Source: Ifrita kowaldi (lineage: Eukaryota > Chordata > Aves > Passeriformes > Cinclosomatidae). From it: a stretch of DNA of 64,000 bases. Positions 11,730 through 22,594 of the stretch are shown one piece after another. The stretch lies in contig VZRS01000306.1 of assembly GCA_013398055.1 (NCBI GenBank), positions 316,374-380,373 on the forward strand. The letters are read 5' to 3'. Position numbers and translations under genes: made by a program. A model generated the notes under the pieces. That model was not told the DNA's origin. It was given only the letters and a program-made list of their open reading frames with translations, and did not search any database. Numbering within the stretch: the stretch's first letter is position 1; each line of letters starts with the position of its first letter.

Positions 11730-12370
11730 TAGTATTTTATTATGACTTTATTTTCCCAGTTCTTCATAGCAAGCAAACAAGAGTGAGATCTATGGCAGTT
11801 TCCATTTCAGTGTCTCTGCAGCTCTACCGCAGAATGCCATCATCTACACCTCTGATCCCTGAGAGTCCTGTTAGCGCATCTTGTTGGCAGCAGAAGTATT
11901 CTTCCACTGCAGGTTTGATCCAAAACAGCATATTCCACCATCTGCAGCTACCTGCTGGTGTCCAAGACGTAGTGAGGTGGTTGCTTTCTTTATCCAATAG
12001 CATTTGCCAATATTTATCTCTGGCACCAAGTGCTGAGGCTATTTTTGCTTCTGCCAAGTCGGGTTAGCGCCTCTTTGGTTACAGGCGCTTGGTAATGAGC
12101 AGTTTGTCGTACTCGGAAGAGGTCACCAGGCTCAGGCAAATGCAGCCTTTGCCCCTGTGGAGGGTGGCCCCAGGTCAGCACCTGGAGGAGGGTGCGGCAC
12201 CTGCAGCACCAACACCGCCTCTCTCCACGCAGTGTCGTGGCTGCTGCTCCCCCTTCGCCCTCAGTGCAGTGGTCACACAGGTGCCATCCTGGCCAAATCA
12301 CGGTCTTTGTTTCAAGGTGAAATATGTCTGGAAAACATCCCAGTCCTTTGAAAATATCTCGATAACCTTT
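11730..12370 (-). pseudogene. Gypsy-type reverse transcriptase pseudogene
   Basis: Two overlapping minus-strand frames carry separate parts. The first (12400-12014) has YRDIFKGLGCF, typical of the segment before gypsy RT, and further on PEPGDLFRVRQTAHYQ, the template-grip region. A frameshift near 12040 moves the similarity to the second frame (12057-11824). There DKYWQ, LTTSWTP, a tryptophan/methionine/phenylalanine block, EEYF and finally a VDDGIL catalytic Asp-Asp segment (about 11847-11830) appear in order. The first catalytic aspartate position reads glycine (SALGARD). Stop codons follow from 11826 (TAG) and continue through 11730. The roughly 60 codons between the first two motifs are badly diverged. 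An enzyme from this locus is not possible as it stands. Confidence 0.78.
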
Positions 12371-12400
12371 CAGTTTCCAGTGCCTGCTCTGGCTCTTCAT

Positions 12401-13384
12401 GGGCCAGCTTTTCTCCTTTGCCTATGTGGACACAGGCCATCCCACCTCAACTCATGTTCAGGTTATTTGTTATTAATACTTTTTTCTACCTGGTATCTTA
12501 CTCTGGAGAGGATTTATTCCCTTTTCACTTGTTTTCTTGCACAAATTTTTTTCCCTCCTTCCACCTCCAAAACACAAGCTGAAGAAGCATTCCATCTATG
12601 CTGTGGTCATGAATTGGTGTGCAGTTGCCTTCTGCATAGCCACATCTCTCCCAATACCAGGATGAGCTCTTCAAGCACCCTCACATCAGTTACTGTTTCT
12701 TTCAAGCATACCACAAATTCCTTTTTTAAAATAAATGATCTGTTAACAAAAGAATCAGTCAGTTTCTTTGGGGGCACTATTCTGATCTATGTATGCCTTA
12801 AATTCAATTACGCTCTTTGAGGAGATTCTTTACTTATGTTTTATTTACAAAAAATGAAAGACTACAATCTGTTGTGATTTTTTTCTAGATCTTATGAGTC
12901 CTACCGATGTGCCTGAAAGCCACTGCAGTACGTCCATGACTGGTACTAGAGTGGTTGTTATTGGTTTTGTTTCTCTCCCTTTTCATCTCATTTTCCCACT
13001 GTACAAAAAGAATCTAGTTGATAAATTTGTTCCTTTTCATACCTATCCTCTCAAATACTGGAATACTGGCTAATGTTCTTGGTCTTTCTTCCTCCTTCCT
13101 ATCCTTTTTCCTCATAAATAAGCATGATCACAGCCTTCATTTCTGACTACACGGGTAGAGGAATCAGATCACCTCTGAAATAGTGCTCTCCATGAAAAGG
13201 AGTTGAAAAGGCCTAACGAGCAAAAATGACCTGGAAAAAAGAAAATGGAAGAACCATGGATTGCCGCCAGAAGCTCTGCTGAGGACCCAGCCTGCTTGCC
13301 AGCAACTGAAAAGCTGCTCACAATTGTAGGTGACTAAACCTAGGGCACAGTTTCAATGTCTGCCAAAACCAACAGTGGGCCAGA
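12401..13384. other. Spacer upstream of gypsy remnant
   Basis: A T-rich plus strand. The 243-codon plus-strand frame (12089-12820), the longest in the window, runs antisense to the gypsy remnant and onward. It has no recognised domain and I do not call it a gene. On the minus strand around 12500-12650 there is a faint cysteine/tryptophan pattern that could be a ruined gag zinc-knuckle region, but it is too weak to annotate. Confidence 0.5.
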
Positions 13385-13500
13385 AGATGGCACATAGTGA
13401 TTGCTGGACTTGTCTTCCAGTTCTGCTGACTGGCCAGTTCCCAATCCTGTGCCTCAGTTTCCTGTTTCTGGAATGGGAAGAGCTGCTAAATTTTGTTACA
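13385..13500 (+). mobile_element. Possible MIR-like SINE fragment
   Basis: The run 'ctgtgcctcagtttcctg' followed by 'ctggaatggga' (13449-13481) matches the MIR core 'ctgtgcctcagtttcc..atctgtaaaatggga'. Little else aligns, so the assignment rests on about 35 bases. Confidence 0.5.
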
Positions 13501-16500
13501 AAAAACAGAACACCCTTTATGTATGCCAGGAAATTAGCAAACACAGCAGCGGGAAGGGATCAATAGAACAGATCATAATGATGACAGAACTAAACTAAAT
13601 GTCTCTTCCTTCAAATGACTCATGCACAGCCAAGGCTGGAGGTTGGCAGAAACCAATGAAAAAATCCCCTTCCCATAAAGTACAAAGTATTCAAACTATT
13701 TGCATTTTATCAATAAGTGCAAATAAATGATAGAGAAACAGGTCTGGTTTCTGTACTGTAACCCTTGCCTCCTGCCTTTCCCTACAGGAAACTGTAAAGC
13801 TCTTTTACAGGGGTAGTTTACAGGGATGACCTAGACACTGAACCCAAGAGCCTGGCCCTGACTCCTTCTTGGGGATGGGCAACTGCCTCCCGTTCCTTGC
13901 CAGTCACCATGTCCTTTATTGGACCTAGTCTCAAGTACATTTATCAGCTGCAATTTATCAGCTACTTCCCAGCTGTGTCTAAGCATACTTTGATGAATTA
14001 ATGCATAGGACATTCAAAACTGTAACTATACAGAAAAGAACATAACCCAAAATATATTTAGCAGTCTAAACAGATTGTACTGTACAACATGAACTTCTGG
14101 CTCTGCAGAGAGGTGTTTGCTTCTATCTCCAGCTGTTTAAAAACTGACCTTGTTTACTGCATTCAAAATTGTTCCTTCCACCCCTGTGCCTATACAGGAG
14201 GAGCAGCAGGACCACAGAGCACCCTGCTGCATTCACAGGTCACACAAGACCACAGCTGACCTTGGGCTTAGCAAGCTCATGACCAGACGTGGCTCCAAAT
14301 GTGGCTGTGCTGGCTTCACACCACACAGGTATGGATCTTCGGCCAGATCCAAGGAGAACAGATCATGGATCAAAGCCTTTCTCCAAGGTACTGTGCAAGC
14401 ACTGGAAAGAAAGAGTACCTTGAGCCTAAAGAAGACATAAGACATGTAAAACAAAAATGCTAAAGAGATTTCAATAACATTAATGTTCCTTAGATATTTC
14501 CACATGCTGTTTTATAAATTAAGACTTTTAACCAGCGTTGAATCAGAAAAGGTACCTAGGGCAGATGAACCAAAGAATAGGCAAAGGATAGTAAGAGGAA
14601 TTAGTATTTTGTCTTCCAGAGAGGAGATTCTTCTTCTGACCACAGAACGAGATCAAACTGGTTTAATCACACAATATTAACTCTAGGCTAAAAAGCAGAT
14701 ATAGCGTGCCTAGAAAGAGGACAATCATTTAAGAACACCCAATTACTGTGTTCGTAATAAAGTAGCTTTATTTAAGATGATAAAAGACAGGCAATGCCCC
14801 AAGGCATGGTTCCTCTGAAACTCAATCCATGCTCACATTCAAACTTCCAGGTGCAATGATCCCCTTGTTTCTGCGTAGTGAATGAATTTTGGGCAGCAAT
14901 TAGCCCTCACAGGCTTGCTGCTATTGCATTTTCTTGCCATTTTGAAGCATTCAATATTGGGATTAATTTCTTTCTATTAAGTCTATAAGACTTCTTTCAT
15001 TCACTAGGTGTTTCACTTCAGCTGTTTTATTCAGTCATTAACATTTTCAGTAAAATTCTTTTAAAATCAGTTCCTTACAGTACTTTGGATTGGTTTTCTG
15101 GAAGTGGTAGATCCCAGCTTACGTCAGGGGTCAACATAGACAAGCAGAGGTGCTTCCAGAAAAATTAATTTGCAGCATTTTGTGTGCAGGACAGAACAGA
15201 AGAAGAGTAAAAATGAAGTGCAGACACTCACAATGACATACATGTTCACAAGAACCAAGATTCTGGGAATACCTATTATAATATTTCTTCTTATGACTGT
15301 TTTAAAAATCAAAATCTTCTTGATATATTCCTTCTCTCCCACTCTCAGGAACAGCTACTGTCACAGATACTTTCTTTAGAAAGCTTATATTTGACTCCAC
15401 ATTTCCAGAACAAAGCCTTTGGCCTCAATTGTCCAGGCATCTGCACATGTGCATTGGTCCCAAGAAACTCAGCAGATTATGCACATGTAGAAAGTTATTT
15501 TTAGCTATTTATTTATGCTTTTTTTTCAGGTTGATAGAAACTATTTCTTCCCAAAGAAACAAATGCTACTGATGGACATTCTACTTCCATCTCCTTGTGA
15601 GAGTAGTGTCTGTGCTTCCTCAAACACGTAGTTTTTACACAATTGAGGTTGACTTACTAGAAAAGATCATGTGCTCTCATTAAGAGGTGCAGACCATGTA
15701 TAAAGAAAACATACTTACAGAAAGAGAGAAAATATTGTGTTGCTACCATTGTCATCTGTGAAAATTATTGCCTTTACCTCTTGTCCAGTTTTGGATTTAG
15801 TTTCTAATCCCTTTAACAGGCTTTCCCAAATCCTAAGTAGTTTAAACTGTTATTTAATATGTTCTTTGCTAGAAAGATTTTCTGCCTGTGTCTATGTACA
15901 TTATAATATGTATGCACATACACATAATATTATTACTCCCTTAGTGGCAATTAAGCAGCATAATCCACCTCAAAGATATTTACAACAATTTAAACTACCC
16001 TGAATCAAAGAGTTTAGAGGATTAGAGATGAGATTTAAGCAGTTACTGAGAGGATAAATTTTACAGTACCTGTGCACTGCAGCACTGTTTGACTTTCAGA
16101 CCAGAGAACAGAGGGTTTGGAAGTGATTGAAACACAGAAGGAAATGAATCAAAAGTTGAATATGAATCAAAAGCCCAGAGTAGTTTGTTTGTTGAGAACT
16201 TTTGACTTCCATGTTTAGAGGAGGGTAGACAGCTGGCTGCTTGAGCGAGTTTGTTCAACTTCCTTGCAATCTCCCTCCCTTGGTAATTTGAGGACAGTCA
16301 GTGAGCGTGTGTGTACTCCCACACCATCTCCAGCACCCCGCGTGTCTGTGGTCTGAGCAGGCACAGTGGGTCTGGCTTGAACTGAAAGCTCTGGTATCTT
16401 CAGTAACATATGGCATGCTCTGGGACAGAGGGCACAAACTAGCACTGAAAATTCAAGCCACACTGGATTTATCAAAGGAAAAAAGTACCCAAAGATAAAA

Positions 16501-18128
16501 ATTTGGCTATGCCAAAGAAAGATTGAACTCACACAGATTGAACAGCCCTGCTGTTTGCTTTTTCCAATGTCTGTGTAGTGACTCAGCACACCAGGATTGT
16601 TTATAGGCACACCCTGACTTGTATTTGTATCAACACATTTATGCTTTTCACTCTCAGACTCCTCAGCTGAAATAGTACTTGGCTGAAAGTGTCTGAAGAA
16701 AAGCTTGCCCAGTGTAATTTACCTCTTGCACAATCTCTGGGGCCAGTTCCTCCAGTCTACCTTGCCAATGGAGTAAGAGCAAACTCTCTGAAACTGCCCC
16801 TCTCCTGTATGTAACACCTGGGATACTGTCTATTTTCCCTCTCTCTCTGCCAGTGAGAAGAAACCACTAAAAAGTGACACATGGGGAAAAATTATTGTTG
16901 CCACCTGCTGAACTAAATATACCTCCCACATAATTTCCCAATAAATTCCTCGTATTAATCTCAGAGGGCACTTTTTTCCCCTCCAAATTTATTTTTTTCA
17001 TGAGTAGTATCTTATATACAAAAATGCATCAACCTTCCTGCCACACCCCAGGTATCAGCTCCTATTATCCACTCCAGAGGAGAGCAGCAGAGTCAGAGCA
17101 GGATGTGGAGCTCTCTGAGGGCATGGACTTTCCAAGCTGCCTATCTCCCAGGTGTGACTTTGCCCAGCAGCCCAAGGACAGCCTTGCCAGCAGTCCATGG
17201 AGCAGCCCCCGGAAGCTGTGGTCCTGCTGCCTTCCCCACACAAGGCTCTGGCAAACTTGGGAGCAGCAAAAGCATACTCTGTGCACAGTCAATTTGGCAC
17301 TGCTAACAAGAGCACGCAGCAGCTTCTTTCTGAATGGACGTTTCCTTCCCTTTCTAAGAAACCTCTTCTATCATCTCTGTGTTTGCTGCTTACTAGAAAG
17401 AAAGGAGAAATAGGAAAATGTGTGTGGAAGAGATGAGGAAGGAGAGGCCGAGCACAAGGAAGCCCTGTATCACGAATGTCATGTCATGTATTTATATCAG
17501 CTTCACTTCCCAGAGATCCACACTGGGTCATGGATGGCACAAACTCCCTGTGGTCTCCAAACAGCAACAGGAAATTTGAATTACAACCACTTCTTGTGAC
17601 TATGGTTACTTCAATTAAGGAGAATCATTACAGGGAACAATCTATTTGCAAAGCTTGTAGAAGTTCTAACTCTGTTCGTGGTGGTTTTCCTCTTAAAAAA
17701 TAGAAATTATTTCAAACTACTTTTAAGTCCCTGCAGCAGTACCATGAGACAGTGAAATGCCCCATTCACGCATCAGAAGGAGAAACAATCTTTTGGATAT
17801 GGCAGTGGATTTCATGCCTAAAGTGCTCAGAAGTTTATTGCATTTACTGGGGAGTGGGGACAGAAATTACAAAAATTATGATAAATAGCTTACCATAGCC
17901 CATCTACAGATTTCACCTGCTGACATGGTTTAGTGGGCAGACACTAATACCACCCTCGGGAGGAAGAAGGAAACCAGCGCTGGGACAGGAAGGGGTTAGG
18001 CAAGATTTAAGTGAGTGTACAGGAAGCAATAAAGGTTGTGGAGATTTAGCTCGGTTCTGGTGAGTGTTTGATTGAATCCTTGGTTAGGGAACAAACTTGA
18101 CAACATTATCTGGTTTTGCTGTAGGAAC
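13501..18128. other. Noncoding spacer, nothing recognised
   Basis: Unique, AT-rich sequence with scattered frames below 140 codons on both strands (for example 16215-16610 and 17000-17413). No domain, transposon or RNA gene is recognisable. A stretch at 18046-18075 looks faintly like tRNA A and B boxes but the spacing is too short. Confidence 0.6.
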
Positions 18129-18334
18129 AACTGTTCACTTGTCTAAATCCTGCCCTCAGCACTGATATATATCAGCCTTCAATTTGCTCTCACTTCCATT
18201 CGAATCACAGTATGAATCAAGCACATCGCCCCTGCTACTATGCAGATGGTGTGCAGAAAAGACTACACAGTTTGTTTTAAGGATTTTTTTTTTTTTTTAA
18301 ATTTTAATTAGGCCTGATTTGTTATTCCATTTCC
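18129..18334. repeat. Unmerged contig-end overlap, left copy
   Basis: These 206 bases recur at 18336-18541 with an offset of 207 and only about two mismatches, both beside a T15 run (18284-18298). They end exactly at a single N, the signature of an unmerged overlap. Confidence 0.95.
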
Positions 18335-18335
18335 N
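18335..18335. other. Single-N contig join
   Basis: One N between two near-identical 206-base segments. The real locus most likely has one copy and no gap. Confidence 0.95.
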
Positions 18336-18541
18336 AACTGTTCACTTGTCTAAATCCTGCCCTCAGCACTGATATATATCAGCCTTCAATTTGCTCTCAC
18401 TTCCATTCGAATCACAGTATGAATCAAGCACATCGCCCCTGCTACTATGCAGATGGTGTGCAGAAAAGACTACACAGTTTGTTTTAAAGGTTTTTTTTTT
18501 TTTTTAAATTTTAATTAGGCCTGATTTGTTATTCCATTTCC
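18336..18541. repeat. Unmerged contig-end overlap, right copy
   Basis: Repeat of 18129-18334. Sequence continues uniquely from 18542. Confidence 0.95.
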
Positions 18542-18589
18542 TGCCTAGGGTGAATTTAACACAGGTGGTGTCTTCCAGGGAAGGGCAGG

Positions 18590-18830
18590 CGATTTGGGTG
18601 AAACCTCAAAGCTGCCTGAACACGCCGTGCTCTTGGCTGCCAAGCTGAGCCCGCGTTTTACCAGCCCAAGTTTGGCAGACAGCAATGCCAACGGGACCAG
18701 CCCCGGGAAGGGCTCTGGGAGCTCAGCCCCGGCCGCCAGCAGGGGAGCCTGGCCAGCCGTGTCTCAGCAGCCCGAGCCAGCGTCAGGTGCCAGAGCAGAT
18801 CAGATCAGATCAGAGGTCCAGCTCGCCTGA
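18590..18830. other. GC-rich, CpG-containing patch
   Basis: About 240 bases much richer in G+C than the surroundings, with roughly a dozen CpGs. Two plus-strand frames stay open through it (18594-18830 and 18685-18963), as expected for GC-rich DNA. Their proteins are low-complexity Ser/Pro/Ala/Gly and match nothing I recognise. It could be a small CpG island, an exon, or only a local GC fluctuation. No convincing splice donor was seen. Confidence 0.4.
18796..18815. repeat. (CAGAT)4 microsatellite
   Basis: Four near-perfect CAGAT units at the edge of the GC-rich patch. Confidence 0.85.
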
Positions 18831-19149
18831 AATCCTGCCTCTTCTGCTCGCCAGGAACACATGCAGAAGAACCCCCCCTGTAAAGGACAAATGCCCATCC
18901 AAAAACACGATCAGCAGTCCAGTTTCCCTGCAAGAGGGAAGTGTTCATTGTCACAAGCCCTGAAGCAGAGATCCGAGTTATTAAAATAATATTACATTAA
19001 AATATGAGTTAATAGATTAACTTTTACCCTGGATAGTTTCACTGCAGATGTAGGCAGCATTGATTGCAATGTCTAACATTTGTTAATCCTGCTGAGCTTT
19101 TTACCTCAGTATTTTCTCAAGGCCGTGGCAGAGACACTGTCTTAAAAAA

Positions 19150-19560
19150 GCATTTGCTGGTTTAGATTTAAACCTGTTGCTTTTATTTCTGAATCTCTCT
19201 CTGATATTTACTACAAAAGAGGGTACACAGGAGTGACCACACGACCCCTTGGTACCATCTGTTGTTTTATATACTGCAGTGACATCTCTTCCTTCCCACC
19301 TTCCACTACTCAATCGTCCATATCTTCATCTCAAAGTGTTTCCATACCTCTTCATCACAGGTTTTGTTACTCTTCTCTGGACGTAAAAATATGTCAGCCA
19401 TATAATCTTTTATGAGGTGGAGCTACCCTTACCTAAAAACAGCATTCTAGCTGAGGACATGCCATTGATCTTTCCATAAAAAGGCATTGTAATTCTCACA
19501 GCACTATCCTTTATGACTCCCTTAATAGGAGGATAACCTGATTCTGGGAACCTATTCCCA
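19150..19560 (-). mobile_element. Ancient CR1/L3-like LINE 3' fragment
   Basis: The plus strand follows the antisense of the old sauropsid CR1 3' region. It has 'ttaaacctgttgc' (19169-19181), 'actgcagtgacatct' (19275-19289), 'tccatacctcttcatca' (19341-19357), 'ttgttactcttctctggac' (19364-19382), 'gaggtggagctaccctta' (19414-19431) and 'cattgatctttccataaaaaggcat' around 19463-19487. Similarity is diffuse but continuous, so the copy is old. No frame is open. Confidence 0.7.
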
Positions 19561-20619
19561 GGGAGCAGCTAGCTGGAAAGAGGTTCAGGTTCTCTGAGTT
19601 TTGACCAGAACTTTTTACGACGCGGCAGAGCCCAAAGCTACCTCTGTCAGCAAGGTCACCTTTGCCATGCACACGTCTAAGGTCCTGTCCCACTGTCTCC
19701 ACCCTGCACCATGTGAATTTTGGTTGCCTTTGTTTGCCTGCCCAAAATAAAGTGCTGAGCACCACTGCTGGCTGGGCATTGTCCCCTGTGCTGTGGAGGT
19801 GGCTGCGGTGCAGGAACGAGCAATAGCAGCAGTTCCAGGGGGCCCGGGGCAAAGGTGGAGGTTGTGACCTCTTGTGTATCATTAGGCAATTAGCCAGGGC
19901 CCTCTCTAACCTCTCAAAACACAAGACCCTGGGCAAACTGTCCTCCCCTAGCCAACCATGGCTGACCCTTCTCTACCCACAGCCACACTGAGAGTGTTTT
20001 GACACCCTCTCAGCTATTCTTCTGTTCTACACATGAACAGTGTTATATGCTTTTCTATCTTCATCTTGCAAAGTTGCCAGATTTTGAGGCACTGGAAGAT
20101 GACCTTATTCAAAGAATTTCATAGAACTGGCACTCTCAGAGCTGCCCTAGAAACAGGCTGTATATTTATAGGTTTTGTCCAAGGTGCTGTCCCATCTCAG
20201 GATCCTGCTGTCTGTATCTAAAATGAAATGTTTTTACCCAAAGGGGCTTAGAAAACAGTGGCCAGAACCATGTGTGAAATGAGAAGATACAGAAGGGAAA
20301 GATTTAAGGATTTAGACATAATTGAACCTAGCCAACTCAGCTAAGCAGACCCCATTGAGGTAATTCCTGACTCCCTTGAAAATCTACTCAGATTTGGTCA
20401 TAATAAAACAGGCAAATCTCAAATGCCTTTTTCTAATTTTAATTCTCTTCACATTTGCATACTCAGTCCAAGAAGTTATGTGCCCAGGTACAGCTGGTAT
20501 GTTTCTGACTGTACATTCAAAGGCTAGATGGTCTGGATATGCCATTTCTGAGACAGTGGGGCTTTCTTCTAGCATAATTGACACCAGTGTCCTTTGCAAG
20601 AGATGGTGAAAACAAAGGA
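19561..20619. other. Noncoding spacer
   Basis: Nothing recognised. The 141-codon minus-strand frame (19511-19936) overlaps the end of the CR1 fragment and has no known domain. Confidence 0.55.
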
Positions 20620-20695
20620 AAGGCAGGATAAAAGGAAAGGTGAAGGAAGGAAAGAGGAGAAATCAGAAGAGACACAAGAGGAGAAATCAGAGCAC
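20620..20695. repeat. Purine-rich tract with a short tandem unit
   Basis: A/G-rich sequence in which 'gaggagaaatcag' occurs twice, 26 bases apart (about 20654 and 20680). Confidence 0.7.
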
Positions 20696-20823
20696 CAGAT
20701 GTATGCTACATGTATTGCATTTTATTAGATTACCCTGTAAGCAACGGTGCAATTTTGTGTATGACAGTACAGGCCCTTTCCTCTCAAGGCTATGGCAAGA
20801 GAGAGAAAAGATGGTCTTGTTGT

Positions 20824-21015
20824 TAAGGTAGTGACACAGAATTCAGGAGATCTGGCTCCCATTCCTGGCTCTGACACAAACCTTGTGTAAATCACTTAAT
20901 CTCTCTGTGCCTCTGTTTCCCATCTGTGAAACAGAGATAACACATCCTTTTTCTCACCCCAGTCTGTCTTGTCTATTTAGATTATCTGCTTTTCTGGGCA
21001 GGGAAAGCTTCTTAC
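20824..21015 (+). mobile_element. MIR-like (CORE) SINE, well preserved
   Basis: Nearly the whole element can be followed. There is a tRNA-derived-side 'cattcctggctctgacac' (20860-20877), then 'tgtgtaaatcacttaatct', 'ctctgtgcctctgtttccc' (20902-20920), 'atctgtgaaacagagataa' (20922-20940), and a tail 'cttgtctatttagatta' with 'ctgggcaggga' (20969-21004), which is the tail seen in amniote MIR-type elements. The element is on the plus strand. It marks DNA older than the bird radiation. Confidence 0.85.
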
Positions 21016-21195
21016 TGCATGGGTTTGGGTTTTCAGTTTGTTTGTCCTCAGCATTTTTTGCTGGATCTTTTAAAACCAGAGGGAACAAGAGTGATCATCT
21101 GGTCACAACCCTTTATTCAAGACAAGTCCTGGGAGCTCCCAGAATTAATTCCTGAGCTGAGATTGGCAAAAGAATAGACTTCAGGAGGAAAAAAA

Positions 21196-21378
21196 NNNNN
21201 NNNNNNNNNNNNNNNNNNNNNNNNNNNNNNNNNNNNNNNNNNNNNNNNNNNNNNNNNNNNNNNNNNNNNNNNNNNNNNNNNNNNNNNNNNNNNNNNNNNN
21301 NNNNNNNNNNNNNNNNNNNNNNNNNNNNNNNNNNNNNNNNNNNNNNNNNNNNNNNNNNNNNNNNNNNNNNNNNNNNNN
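21196..21378. other. Sequence gap (183 Ns)
   Basis: An A run borders the left side and a (TA)n(TG)n microsatellite the right. The gap probably hides a longer dinucleotide array. The frames reported across it are artefacts of the Ns. Confidence 0.95.
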
Positions 21379-21408
21379 TATATATATATACGTGTGTGTG
21401 TGTGTATA
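21379..21408. repeat. (TA)n(TG)n compound microsatellite
   Basis: Six TA units then about seven TG units directly after the gap. The left portion is lost in the Ns. Confidence 0.95.
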
Positions 21409-22594
21409 ATGTAAAAAAAAAGGAAAAAAATCCCAAAATCCAATGTAGTTTTTTATAAACAACCATTAGGAAACTTCACTGATAAAAACTGGTGCTTTAT
21501 TACTTCCTCAGTTTTGTCTAGACTCTTTTCCCACTACTAGAATGATGCTTCCACCACTGGCTGTTATCTGTGCTAAACTGGAGAGCTCTCTCTAATCAAT
21601 GTGTGTATACTTATGCTGGGACTTATTTTTCCTAACTTTTACTACGCCTGTAACCCAACCTAGCTGTCCCAGTTGTGGAAGAACCTGAATATAGGAATTT
21701 ATGCCAAAGATCTTGGATAACTGTCTTGAAATAGGATAAAATGGCCTCTGAAGGGGTCTGTATTGTCTTTCTTGTGCATGAACCTTGAATAAACTTATTA
21801 TCCCTATTTGTACCCTTAGGATAATTCTGGAGCAGTTATATGATGTTCCCTACTCTTCTTGACATAGCATTTCTTTGCAGAATATATACTTGAGATTCAT
21901 TGCACTTCATTATGAGAGCACAATTGTGATTGTAACTCGACTTCAGCAGTGATTTTTACTCCTGTTAATGTGTATTCAACCCCTCCTTTCTCCACCATCA
22001 CTATACAGCAATAATTGGTGACATCCAGTGAGATAAGTAGATTTGAAATATTTTCAAGAGACAAAAGAATTCTATTTTGAATTTTTCTAACCTGGACAAG
22101 CTCTAACCACTGAGTAATTGAATAAAAGACCTTTTCCTGTGGTCATATGTTAAAGAAAGGCTGCATCTGCTTTTGCATTTTGTGCACAGACTGATCCTTG
22201 AAGTGTGCCATAAGCACACTCCTTGGATCAAGCTTTGTATGGGAAACAGACAGACAAATGTATAGTTATGACATTGATACTGAACCGCTCAACCTTGTCA
22301 GGATTGAGGTGTCTTCTGGGAGTGCACAAAAGCAGAACCTCAGTTGCCTTGGAAACTTCTCCAGCTGAAAACCAAGGAGATTAAGGCAGTTCTGGGCAGC
22401 CACCGAGCTGAGCTTTCAGGATTGCCATTTTAGATTCAGATGCCTAAACTCCTCCTAACTTCTCGCTTAAACCACAGTTTGCAGAGACAGCCTCTACCTG
22501 AATAATCAAAACGTCAAGCCACACAAACACCTTAACAGAAGACTAAATCTCTTACATACCAAAACTGTAAATTAAATCACCCCATTTGAAGTCT
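21409..22594. other. Noncoding spacer
   Basis: AT-rich unique sequence with no frame worth calling and no recognised repeat. Confidence 0.55.

Larger units (their letters stand above)
10990..12370 (-). mobile_element. Decayed Ty3/gypsy-class retrotransposon pol remnant
   Basis: Minus-strand translation in shifting frames recovers, in the correct 5'-to-3' order, the beginning of a gypsy-type reverse transcriptase (12364-12329), its central template-grip region (12145-12040), its catalytic region (12036-11826), its distal part with stops (11826-11730), a probable RNase H start (11336-11298) and a second RNase H segment (11052-10990). No LTRs, primer-binding site, integrase or intact gag can be seen. 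The order, spacing and multiple independent similarities make chance unlikely. The frameshifts and stops show that it is a fossil. The family may be mag-like, but I cannot place it by eye. Confidence 0.75.

Noticed and set aside
18045..18090. tRNA-like A box and B box ('ttagctcggttctgg', 'gattgaatcc')
   Set aside because: The boxes are only about 20 bases apart and no cloverleaf arms form.
21113..21466. Open frames of 93-117 codons across the gap
   Set aside because: Most codons are Ns; they exist only because unknown bases contain no stop.
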